Positions 5,057 to 11,518 of a stretch of 19,793 nucleotides of DNA are shown here, piece by piece. The notes beneath the pieces are model-generated. The model searched no databases. It saw only the letters and a program-made list of their open reading frames with translations, and was not told where the DNA came from. Every line of letters begins with the position of its first letter. Positions within the stretch are counted from its first letter, which is position 1. Made by a program: the position numbers and the translations under genes. This stretch comes from Thermohalobaculum sp039030915 (GTDB lineage: Bacteria; Pseudomonadota; Alphaproteobacteria; Rhodobacterales; Rhodobacteraceae), in NCBI GenBank assembly GCA_039030915.1, contig JBCCDG010000076.1, positions 1-19,793 of the forward strand. Direction: 5' to 3'.

Positions 5057-6991
5057 TCACGATCCGACGACCTGGCGATAGATGGCCGGCAGCGCGTCGG
5101 TCAGTCGTTCCGGGTTCGGGATGAGCGTGAAGCCGCCTCGCCCGAAGATGCGCGCGAAGGCCGTGCGGGCCGTGTGGTCGATTGTGAGCCCATGAACCGC
5201 CTGACCGCCGCGGCGGGCCTCGCGCACTGCCTTGTGGCTGTCCTCGAGCCCGTGCCGTCCCTCGTAATGGTCGAGATCGTTCGGCTTGCCATCGGTGAGC
5301 ACGAGCAGCAGCCGCCGCGAGCGGGCGGAGCGCGACAGGCCGGCGGAGGCGTGGCGCATCGCAGCGCCAAGCCGGGTGTAAAACCCGGGCGTGAGCCCCG
5401 CGATCCGCGCATCCACCACGCCCGACATCGGCTCGGCGAACCCCTTCACCCGATGCATGAACACCCTGTCGCGCCGGAGCGAGGAGAACGCCAGGATCGC
5501 GCTGTCGTCGCCGCAGGCCGAGATCCCCCACGCTAGCGCCGAGAGCGCCTCACGAGCGATCTCGATCACCGTTCGCTGGCCGACCGCGCTCTCCGTCGAG
5601 CGCGAGACGTCGAGCAGGATCGTGACGGCGAGGTCTCGGGCCTCGCACCGGCTCGCCCGCCAGACGCAGGTCGTTCCCATGCCTGAGGCGGCGAGGTCCG
5701 CACGGGATCTGAGCGCGGCATCCAGGTCCAGCTCGTCCCCGTCCGGCTGTCCGGGCAGCAGGATCCGCCGCGGCCTCAGCACTTCAAACCGGCGCTTCAC
5801 ACGGGCAATGCGGCGCCGGCCCGCCTGTCCGACACTCAGTCCTGCGGCTGCCGGTTCGGCGGGGCTTTCGAGCACGCGGACATGGTCGGTCAGGTAGGCG
5901 GCGGAGCGGGCGTCCCACTCCGGGTAGAGGTGCACGCCAGAAAGCCGCTCCCGGTCGACATCCTCCGGCGCCAGGTCGAGATCCAGCTTGAAGCGGGTCC
6001 GCGGCGCTTTCGAGATCTGCGATAGCGCCAGCTCCTCCGTGTCGTCGAGGGCCTTGCGCGCGCCTTCGGGGTCGTCGTCGTCCACGCGGCGGTTAAGGTT
6101 GAGGAACTGGGCGAAGGAGAGGATCGCTTCGAACTTGTGCAGGATTAGGCTGTCCCGCCGCTCCGCCCGGTCGGAGCGCCGCTGCCGCGCGCGGCGGGTG
6201 CGCGCCTCCGTCTCGGCCTCGCGTGCGCCGGCCACCGGCTCGTCCGACGGGTCCCGGCCGTATGATCGGGCGCTGTCCGGCACGCCGAGCCAGAGCGGCA
6301 CGGGCAGATGGGGGCGATAGCCCCTAGGGGCAGCGAGCGTGCCGAGGTCGCCGCACTCCGCAGCCGCCAGGAGATCATTGGCAAGCCCCTCCTCCGGCGA
6401 CGAGTCGGTGAGCACGGCCCGGATGGCCGCCTCCACTGCGGTTTCGGTCGCCGAACCGGGCGCGGCCCGCCGCCCGGCTAGATGGGCCTCCGCCAGTCCT
6501 GCGTGGAGATCGGCGAGGCCGGGACAGTCCGCAAGGGTGGCGGCTGTGGCGGCGCGGGCCGCCGCGATGCTTCGGACATCAGCCCTGAGCGGATCCGGCT
6601 CGGGCGCCGGATTGGAAGAGGCGTGCGCGGCAAGGGCCGCAAGCCAGACATAGAGGGCGGCGTTGGCCTCGGGCGCCGGGAAGGCAGCGATCTCGTCCGG
6701 CAGACGCAGGGTTTTGCCGTCGAACGAGGCGACCGGCAGCCGCTCCTCGCCGGTGCCGAGGCGGCGGGTGATGCTGCGCCGGTGCTCCGCGGTCTCCGCC
6801 ACTGCAGGCCGGATCGACACCGAGCCATGACCCCCGAGCGCGCGGAACAGGACGGCGAGCCGGGGCGCGATCTCCTCAAGCCGGACCGCCGCACCGGCAT
6901 GATGCGTGCCCGCGCCGAGCCGCGACGCCCAGCCATGCCAGAGCTTGCCGACCGTCTCTTCCGGCTCCCAGAACTCGGGGATCGCGGCCAT
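5057..6991 (-). CDS. norD: Nitric oxide reductase activation protein NorD (vWA domain)
   Basis: The 644-residue protein matches NorD in length and layout. A helical N-terminal region is followed by a charged, Arg/Asp-rich middle and a C-terminal von Willebrand A domain (about 450-640). The MIDAS metal site is visible as D461-V-S-R-S in ILLDVSRST; a Thr in TRLGAAMRHA and the D of LVLTDGKPND supply the remaining ligands. NorD works with the NorQ ATPase to insert or activate the non-heme iron of the NorB catalytic site, on the cytoplasmic side of the membrane. It is the last gene of the operon, starting 6 bases after the norQ stop. No norE/norF follows. An antisense frame of similar length is a high-GC shadow. 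Confidence 0.95.
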   Translation of the reverse strand: MAAIPEFWEPEETVGKLWHGWASRLGAGTHHAGAAVRLEEIAPRLAVLFRALGGHGSVSIRPAVAETAEHRRSITRRLGTGEERLPVASFDGKTLRLPDEIAAFPAPEANAALYVWLAALAAHASSNPAPEPDPLRADVRSIAAARAATAATLADCPGLADLHAGLAEAHLAGRRAAPGSATETAVEAAIRAVLTDSSPEEGLANDLLAAAECGDLGTLAAPRGYRPHLPVPLWLGVPDSARSYGRDPSDEPVAGAREAETEARTRRARQRRSDRAERRDSLILHKFEAILSFAQFLNLNRRVDDDDPEGARKALDDTEELALSQISKAPRTRFKLDLDLAPEDVDRERLSGVHLYPEWDARSAAYLTDHVRVLESPAEPAAAGLSVGQAGRRRIARVKRRFEVLRPRRILLPGQPDGDELDLDAALRSRADLAASGMGTTCVWRASRCEARDLAVTILLDVSRSTESAVGQRTVIEIAREALSALAWGISACGDDSAILAFSSLRRDRVFMHRVKGFAEPMSGVVDARIAGLTPGFYTRLGAAMRHASAGLSRSARSRRLLLVLTDGKPNDLDHYEGRHGLEDSHKAVREARRGGQAVHGLTIDHTARTAFARIFGRGGFTLIPNPERLTDALPAIYRQVVGS

Positions 6992-6997
6992 TGCGGC

Positions 6998-7789
6998 TCA
7001 CCCGAGCACTGCCGCGACCGTGTCGAGCAGGCCGCTGCAAACATCCGGGTCGTCAGTCAGCGGCTCGATCATCGCTGCGCGGACGGCGCGGTCGACGCCC
7101 ATGCCGCCGGCGATCAGCGTCGCGGCGTAGACGACGAGACGGGTGGAGACGCCCTCCTCGATGTCCTGGCCCGCAAGCGCGCGGAGCTTGCCTGCGAGCC
7201 GCACCAGCCGCTGGGCCCGATCGGGCGCGATGCCGGTCTCGGCGGCCACCACCTCCGCCTCGAGCGCGGGTGGCGGAAAGCCCAGCTCGATCGAGAGGAA
7301 TCTCTGGCGGGTGGACGGCTTCAGCGTCTTGAGGATGCTCTGGTAGCCCGGGTTGTAGGAGGCGACCAACATGAAGCCGTCGGCTGCCGCAAGCTCCTCG
7401 CCCGTGCGGTCGATGGGCAGGATGCGCCGGTCGTCGGTCAGCGGATGGAGCACCACGGTCACGTCCTTGCGCGCCTCCACCACCTCGTCGAGATAGCAGA
7501 TCGCGCCCTCACGCACGGCGCGGGTCAGCGGTCCGTCGGTCCAGACCGTCTCCCCGCCCTTCAGCAGATAGCGCCCGATCAGGTCCGCCGCCGAGAGGTC
7601 GTCATGGCAGGCCACCGTGTGGAGTGGGCGCCCGAGCCGGGCCGCCATGTGGCTGACGAACCGGGTCTTGCCGCAGCCGGTCGGGCCTTTCAGGAGGAGC
7701 GGCAGGCGGCTCGCGAAGGCCGCTTCGAAGAGCGCGCATTCCTCGCCTTGCGCGAGGTAGAACGGCGTCCCGGCCGCGGCTCCGTCCAT
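6998..7789 (-). CDS. norQ: Nitric oxide reductase activation ATPase NorQ (MoxR-type AAA+)
   Basis: The 263-residue AAA+ ATPase has Walker A GPTGCGKT at 35-42 and Walker B ICYLDE at 97-102, followed by the sensor region VASYNPGYQSILKTLKPSTRQRF. The N-terminal FYLAQGEE segment is typical of NorQ/NirQ. It powers maturation of cytochrome c-dependent NO reductase together with NorD. It starts 4 bases after the norB stop, and its ribosome binding site (ctcc on the plus strand at 7797-7800) lies inside the norB end, so translation is probably coupled. All motifs are intact and the length is normal for the family. Confidence 0.96.
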   Translation of the reverse strand: MDGAAAGTPFYLAQGEECALFEAAFASRLPLLLKGPTGCGKTRFVSHMAARLGRPLHTVACHDDLSAADLIGRYLLKGGETVWTDGPLTRAVREGAICYLDEVVEARKDVTVVLHPLTDDRRILPIDRTGEELAAADGFMLVASYNPGYQSILKTLKPSTRQRFLSIELGFPPPALEAEVVAAETGIAPDRAQRLVRLAGKLRALAGQDIEEGVSTRLVVYAATLIAGGMGVDRAVRAAMIEPLTDDPDVCSGLLDTVAAVLG

Positions 7790-7793
7790 GGCC

Positions 7794-9158
7794 CTACTCC
7801 GCCGGCACGGTGGCGTCGGAGCTCAGCACCTCGGCCCGCGGCCTCAGCACCGCGTAGATGAAGAGGAACGCGCCCAGCACCACTGCCACGCCGGAGCCGA
7901 ACCGCATCCAGTAGAACACCGCGAGCTGGTCCTGCACGCTCATGAAGTCCTCGCCCATGACCCGCTGCAGATGCGTCTGCACCGTGCCCGCGAAGGTGAG
8001 CGTGAAGGTCATGAAGCACATGCCGCCGGCCATCAGCCAGAAGCTGCCCATGTTGAGCACCTGGTTGTAGGGGTCGCGGTTCTTTAGGATCGGGAATGTA
8101 TAGGTGAACATCGCGAGGTTGAGCGACACATAGGCGCCAAAGAACGCGAGGTGCCCGTGCGCCGCGGTGATCTGGGTCCCATGCGTGTAGTAGTTCACCC
8201 CGTGGAGCGTGTGCAGGAACCCCCAGACGCCCGCCCCGAAGAAGGCCAGCGTCGCACAGCCGAGCGACCAGAGCAGCGCCGCCTTGTTGGGGTGGTCGCG
8301 CCGTCCCTTCCAGACCATCACGAAGGCGAAGGACATCATCGCGAAGAAGGGGATCACCTCGAGTGAGGAGAAGATCGACCCGATCCACTGCCAGTAGCCC
8401 GGCGTCCCTATCCAGTAATAGTGGTGCCCGGTCCCGAGAATGCCGGAGAAGAGCGCCGTCGCGACGATGAGATACAGCCACTTCTCCACCACCTCACGGT
8501 CGACGCCCGTGAGCTTGAGCATCAGGTAGGCGAGGATGGAGGCCATGATCAGCTCCCATACCCCCTCGACCCAGAGATGTACGATGTACCACCAGTATTG
8601 CTTGTCGAGGCTGAGGTTCGAGGGATTGTAGAAGGAGAACAGGAACAGCAGCGCAAGGCCCCAGAGGCCAAGCAGCAGCACGTTCCCAATCGCTGTCTTC
8701 TTGCCCTTCAGCACAGTCATAGTGACGTTGTAGAGAAAGATCAGAGCGGCGATGACGATGCCCGCCTTCACCCATTTCGGCTGCTCGATGAACTCGCGCC
8801 CCTCCTTGCCGAGCAGCCAGTCGCCGTGGAAGAGGTCGAACACATAGGTCACGACCACGCCCGCGGTCCCGAGCACCAGGATCGCGAGCTGCACCCAGGC
8901 GAGCATCGGCGAGTGGATCTCGCGCTCCGCCTCCTCGGGGATCAGGAAATAGGCCGCGCCAAAAAAGCCCAGCAGCAGCCAGACGATCAGCGAGTTGGTG
9001 TGCAGCATCCGGATGATGTTGAACGGCAGCGTCTCCGACAGCGTGTTCGGCGCCACATAGATCCAGCCGGCGAGCAGCCCGCCCGAGACCTGCACCGCGA
9101 AGAGCACCATGGCCACGACGAAGTAGGCCTGGGCGATGGACTGGGACTGGTATTTCAT
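7794..9158 (-). CDS. norB: Nitric oxide reductase catalytic subunit NorB (cNor large subunit)
   Basis: NorB is a 454-residue, 12-helix heme-copper-oxidase superfamily protein that reduces two NO to N2O in the inner membrane using electrons from NorC. All expected ligands appear at a constant offset from Pseudomonas NorB: H53 and H336 for heme b, H334 for heme b3, and H194, H245, H246 and E198 for the non-heme iron, with E267 nearby. The motifs are HLWVEGVWE, GTGHHYYWIG and HGHLAFFG. The lack of an N-terminal extension fused to a quinol domain, plus the adjacent norC, shows it is the cytochrome c-dependent cNor and not qNor. AGGAG (minus strand, 9171-9167) overlaps the norC stop and is 8 bases from the ATG. 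Nothing is missing. Confidence 0.98.
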   Translation of the reverse strand: MKYQSQSIAQAYFVVAMVLFAVQVSGGLLAGWIYVAPNTLSETLPFNIIRMLHTNSLIVWLLLGFFGAAYFLIPEEAEREIHSPMLAWVQLAILVLGTAGVVVTYVFDLFHGDWLLGKEGREFIEQPKWVKAGIVIAALIFLYNVTMTVLKGKKTAIGNVLLLGLWGLALLFLFSFYNPSNLSLDKQYWWYIVHLWVEGVWELIMASILAYLMLKLTGVDREVVEKWLYLIVATALFSGILGTGHHYYWIGTPGYWQWIGSIFSSLEVIPFFAMMSFAFVMVWKGRRDHPNKAALLWSLGCATLAFFGAGVWGFLHTLHGVNYYTHGTQITAAHGHLAFFGAYVSLNLAMFTYTFPILKNRDPYNQVLNMGSFWLMAGGMCFMTFTLTFAGTVQTHLQRVMGEDFMSVQDQLAVFYWMRFGSGVAVVLGAFLFIYAVLRPRAEVLSSDATVPAE

Positions 9159-9170
9159 GGGTCTAGCTCC

Positions 9171-9623
9171 TCAGCCGGCGTCGTTGGGCGGCCAGTCCTG
9201 CGTGCGGATCTTGTTCGTCCAGAGCAGGAACTCGGCAAGATCGCGGACCTCGTCGTCGGTCAGGTCGAACTTCGGCATCTGCCGGCGCCCCTCGACACCC
9301 GAGGGCTGCGCGTCCATCCAGCCCTTTAGCGTGCCGAAAGCCCACTCCGGGTCGTCCGCCACGCCCCAGCGCGCCATCACGTTGCCGACCTCGGGGGCGA
9401 AGTAGGCGCCCTCGCCGAGGATCGTGTGGCAGTTGATGCAGGCGTGCTTCTCCCAGACGTGCTTGCCGCGGGCGACGCTCTCCGTGAGCGGAGCCGCGGC
9501 GGTCGACACGGTCACGATGTAGTAGTGGCTGTGCACCGACAGGCCGATGAAGATGAGGATGAAGAAGATCGACCCGCCGTAGAAGATGTTGCGAGCCATC
9601 GCCTTGGTCATGACCTCACGCAT
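9171..9623 (-). CDS. norC: Nitric oxide reductase cytochrome c subunit NorC
   Basis: NorC is a 150-residue membrane-anchored c-type cytochrome. One N-terminal transmembrane helix spans about residues 13-31 (FYGGSIFFILIFIGLSVHSHYY), and heme c binds at C62-I-N-C65-H66. The late motif RRQMPKFDLTDDEV supplies the Met axial ligand, and WTNKIRTQDWPP is the usual NorC tail. It passes electrons from periplasmic cytochromes to NorB. I chose MREVMTKAMARNIFYGG at 9623 as the start, not the longer frame from 9695, because it matches known NorC N-termini and has AAAGGAGA upstream. It lies 40 bases after the cytochrome c gene and 12 bases before norB. Confidence 0.97.
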   Translation of the reverse strand: MREVMTKAMARNIFYGGSIFFILIFIGLSVHSHYYIVTVSTAAAPLTESVARGKHVWEKHACINCHTILGEGAYFAPEVGNVMARWGVADDPEWAFGTLKGWMDAQPSGVEGRRQMPKFDLTDDEVRDLAEFLLWTNKIRTQDWPPNDAG

Positions 9624-9663
9624 GGCGCCGTCTCCTTTCCGCTCGCTCCTGGCCTCAAGGGGA

Positions 9664-10047
9664 TCACTCGAATGTGGCGAGGTAGGCGATGACATCCGCC
9701 CGGTCCTGCTCCTTGCGCAGGCCGGCGAAGCTCATCTTGTTGCGCTTGAGGAAATCATTGGGCTTCTCGAGGTAGGCGTGGAGGTTCTCCTCGGTCCAGG
9801 TGAAGCCCTCGGCCTTCTTCTCGAGGAACACGTCCGAGTAGCCGAAGCCCTCGGCGGACGCGATCTCGCCGCCGACGATGCCGTTGAGCGGCGGGCCGAC
9901 GCGGTTGCTCGCGCCGTCGCCGACCATGTGGCAGGACTGGCACTTGCGGAAAACCTTCTTGCCCTTCTCGGCGTCGCCCTCCGCGGCGGCGGGCGCAGCG
10001 AGGCCCACGATCACGAGCACGAGCGCGGCGGATCTGAAGCAGGTCAT
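9664..10047 (-). CDS. Class I periplasmic cytochrome c (c2/c550-like)
   Basis: The 127-residue protein has a signal peptide (residues 1-22, cleaved after AAPAAA), heme binding at C36-Q-S-C39-H40 and a Met axial ligand in NKMSFAGL. GPPLNGIVG and the C-terminal DVIAYLATF helix are standard for mitochondrial-like class I cytochromes (cytochrome c2, c550). It is a soluble periplasmic electron carrier. Position as first gene ahead of norC, behind an NNR/DNR-like box, points to a dedicated donor to cNor and/or NirS in place of, or alongside, a housekeeping cytochrome or pseudoazurin. GAGGGAGA lies just upstream of the ATG at 10047. It is not part of the standard norCBQDEF set, so no symbol is given. 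Confidence 0.92.
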   Translation of the reverse strand: MTCFRSAALVLVIVGLAAPAAAEGDAEKGKKVFRKCQSCHMVGDGASNRVGPPLNGIVGGEIASAEGFGYSDVFLEKKAEGFTWTEENLHAYLEKPNDFLKRNKMSFAGLRKEQDRADVIAYLATFE

Positions 10048-10081
10048 CGTCGGTCTCCCTCACTGGTCTCTGCTGCCGGCG

Positions 10082-10105
10082 TCGGGCGTCGTGGACTGCG
10101 CCCGA
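10082..10105 (-). other. Possible 5' leader hairpin of the cytochrome-nor mRNA
   Basis: TCGGGCG (10082-10088) and CGCCCGA (10099-10105) form a perfect 7-bp inverted repeat with a 10-nt loop, between the predicted transcription start (near 10121) and the cytochrome c ATG at 10047. It could be an mRNA-stabilising leader structure; in such GC-rich DNA it may also be chance. Confidence 0.3.
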
Positions 10106-10155
10106 TCTGCTATCCCGATCTCCATCGAGAATGACGCCGCGCCGCGCCGGCCGCC

Positions 10156-10169
10156 TTGACTTTGGTTAG
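10156..10169 (-). promoter_or_regulatory. NNR/DNR-like box upstream of the cytochrome c-norCBQD operon
   Basis: On the minus strand the sequence reads CTAAC-CAAA-GTCAA, one mismatch from the TTAAC-N4-GTCAA box found upstream of nirS in this same window, and in the same orientation relative to its operon. Its centre (10162.5), with the usual -41.5 placement, predicts a start near 10121 and a leader of about 74 bases to the cytochrome c gene. It overlaps the nnrS stop codon (10166-10168). The box family is known for FNR-like NNR/DNR regulators; the match was made by eye. Confidence 0.6.
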
Positions 10170-11362
10170 GCGGGATGCGGCCCGCGCGGCGCGAGGAAGA
10201 GCGGCCCATAGAGCCACAGGAAGATTGCGAAGCCGGCGATCCAGAGCGCGGCGGAGCCGAGCACGGCACCGTGGTATCCGGCGATCCCGCCGAGCGACCC
10301 GGCGGCACGGAGCAGCGCGGCGGCGGCGATCGCGGCATAGGCCGCGGCCATCCCGCGCGGGGCGACGAGCGGGCGGCCGAGATGGCCGAGCATGGCGCGG
10401 CTCATCACCGCGAGCGTCATGCCGCCGACGGCGCCGATCCCGAGGATGTGGAGCGCGGCCACTTCGCTGAAGGCCCCGAAGGCGCTGGCGGCGAGCGCTA
10501 GGTAGCCGGCGCCGAGCATCGCGAAGCCCAGATGCAGGCTCCAGAGGAGCGGCTGGCCCACCGTCCAGCCGCTCCGCCACCCGGCGAGGCGCGCGGTCTG
10601 CGCCAGTCCCGCCGCCAGGGCGAGCAGCCCGACGAGCGGCTCCGGCGCGTCGGCGAGGATGGCGACCGGCAGCAGGATGGCACTGGCGATGCCGGCGATG
10701 TCCAGCGGCCGGCGGCTCAGCGGGAGCCCGGTTTCCCGCCCGCTCCGGGCCATGGCGTTGCGCGTGAAGGCCGGCACGATCCGCCCGCCGATCACCGCGA
10801 TGATCGCTGCGACGCCCAAGAGCCCGGTGCGCAGGCCCGGCGCGACGCCGTCCCGGATCACCCCCGTCCAATCGAGATGCACCAGGAGATTGCCGGACCA
10901 GACCAGCGCCAGCAGCCCCGCCAGCATGAGGTTCTGCGGCTTCGGGCGCCGCGCGAGCTGGGCGGCGATCTTCGCTGCGAGAAACGGCAGAAACGCCAGA
11001 TCGACCGCCGCGACCAGCCACGGATCGAGCGCGTTCGACCACAAGACGGCCAGCCGCCCGGCCAGCCATACCGCCGCTGCGAGCGACAGATAACCGCGCC
11101 GCGCCGCCGGCGCGCCGGTCCAGCTCGGCACCGCGGTCAGGAAGAACCCGCCGAGCACCGCGCCGGCATAGCCGAAGATCATCTCGTGCGCGTGCCAGTG
11201 ATGGGGGGCCGCCGCGAATGGCGTCCGGATCACCATCCCCCCGGCTGCATGCACGCCGAGCCAGGTCGCCCACGCAATCATGCTGAAAAGCGCGAAAAGG
11301 GCGCCTGCGAGAAAAAAGATCCGGAAACCGTCGCCGGTGAGAATGCGGAAGAGTGAGGTCAT
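10166..11362 (-). CDS. nnrS: NnrS family heme- and copper-containing membrane protein
   Basis: The 398-residue, about 12-helix membrane protein matches NnrS: FRIFFLAGALFA at the start, HHWHAHEMIFGYAGAVLGGFFLTAVPSWTG, GGRIVPAFTRNAM, and HILGIGAVGGMTLAVMSRAMLGHLGRP. The His-rich HHWHAHE segment probably contributes metal or heme ligands. NnrS was found in Rhodobacter sphaeroides under the NO-responsive regulator and is linked to relieving nitrosative stress; its molecular activity is not settled. It is divergent from nirS over a 156-base region containing an NNR-like box, which could serve both directions. The start at 11362 follows family N-termini but has no recognisable Shine-Dalgarno (gcgaaccccca before the ATG), unusual beside its neighbours. 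Confidence 0.93.
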   Translation of the reverse strand: MTSLFRILTGDGFRIFFLAGALFALFSMIAWATWLGVHAAGGMVIRTPFAAAPHHWHAHEMIFGYAGAVLGGFFLTAVPSWTGAPAARRGYLSLAAAVWLAGRLAVLWSNALDPWLVAAVDLAFLPFLAAKIAAQLARRPKPQNLMLAGLLALVWSGNLLVHLDWTGVIRDGVAPGLRTGLLGVAAIIAVIGGRIVPAFTRNAMARSGRETGLPLSRRPLDIAGIASAILLPVAILADAPEPLVGLLALAAGLAQTARLAGWRSGWTVGQPLLWSLHLGFAMLGAGYLALAASAFGAFSEVAALHILGIGAVGGMTLAVMSRAMLGHLGRPLVAPRGMAAAYAAIAAAALLRAAGSLGGIAGYHGAVLGSAALWIAGFAIFLWLYGPLFLAPRGPHPA

Positions 11363-11426
11363 TGGGGGTTCGCTCGCAGGCAGTCTGCCGGGCTTTGCCG
11401 CACGTCGTCCCGCAAGGTGTTCGATC

Positions 11427-11467
11427 CGCTGTCAACCCGCCTTAACGAAAGTCAAGGACTGACAGCG
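11427..11467. repeat. 8-bp perfect inverted repeat surrounding the nirS NNR box
   Basis: CGCTGTCA (11427-11434) and TGACAGCG (11460-11467) are exact reverse complements. Their dyad centre (11447) lies 1.5 bases from the centre of the TTAAC-N4-GTCAA box at 11442-11455. The arms are outside the usual Fnr-type footprint, so a second factor or an extended operator is possible. Confidence 0.6.
11442..11455 (+). promoter_or_regulatory. NNR/DNR box in the nnrS-nirS divergent region
   Basis: TTAAC-GAAA-GTCAA matches the NNR-type operator described upstream of nir genes in Paracoccus. Centred at 11448.5 it would place nirS transcription near 11490 and leave a leader of about 30 bases. Read leftward, the same site would give an nnrS start near 11407 with a 45-base leader. 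No strong -10 hexamer is obvious for either direction. The Fnr-type protein encoded at 3405-4112 is a plausible ligand. Confidence 0.75.
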
Positions 11468-11518
11468 TGACATCGGACGAGGCTGACGGGGCAAGCCAGC
11501 CCGTTGGAGATGATTGCC

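Noticed and set aside
4662..5081. Possible small gene in the gap between DUF4202 and norD
   Set aside because: Starts inside DUF4202, overlaps the norD end, has no family resemblance and no ribosome binding site that stands out.
6482..7861. 459-codon plus-strand frame opposite norQ and norD
   Set aside because: Shadow of two clearly recognisable genes; low-complexity Arg/Gly/Asp-rich product without motifs or a credible start.
10110..11435. 441-codon minus-strand frame covering nnrS in another frame
   Set aside because: nnrS in the neighbouring frame has clear family motifs and membrane helices; this one is Arg/Ala-rich and also covers the promoter.
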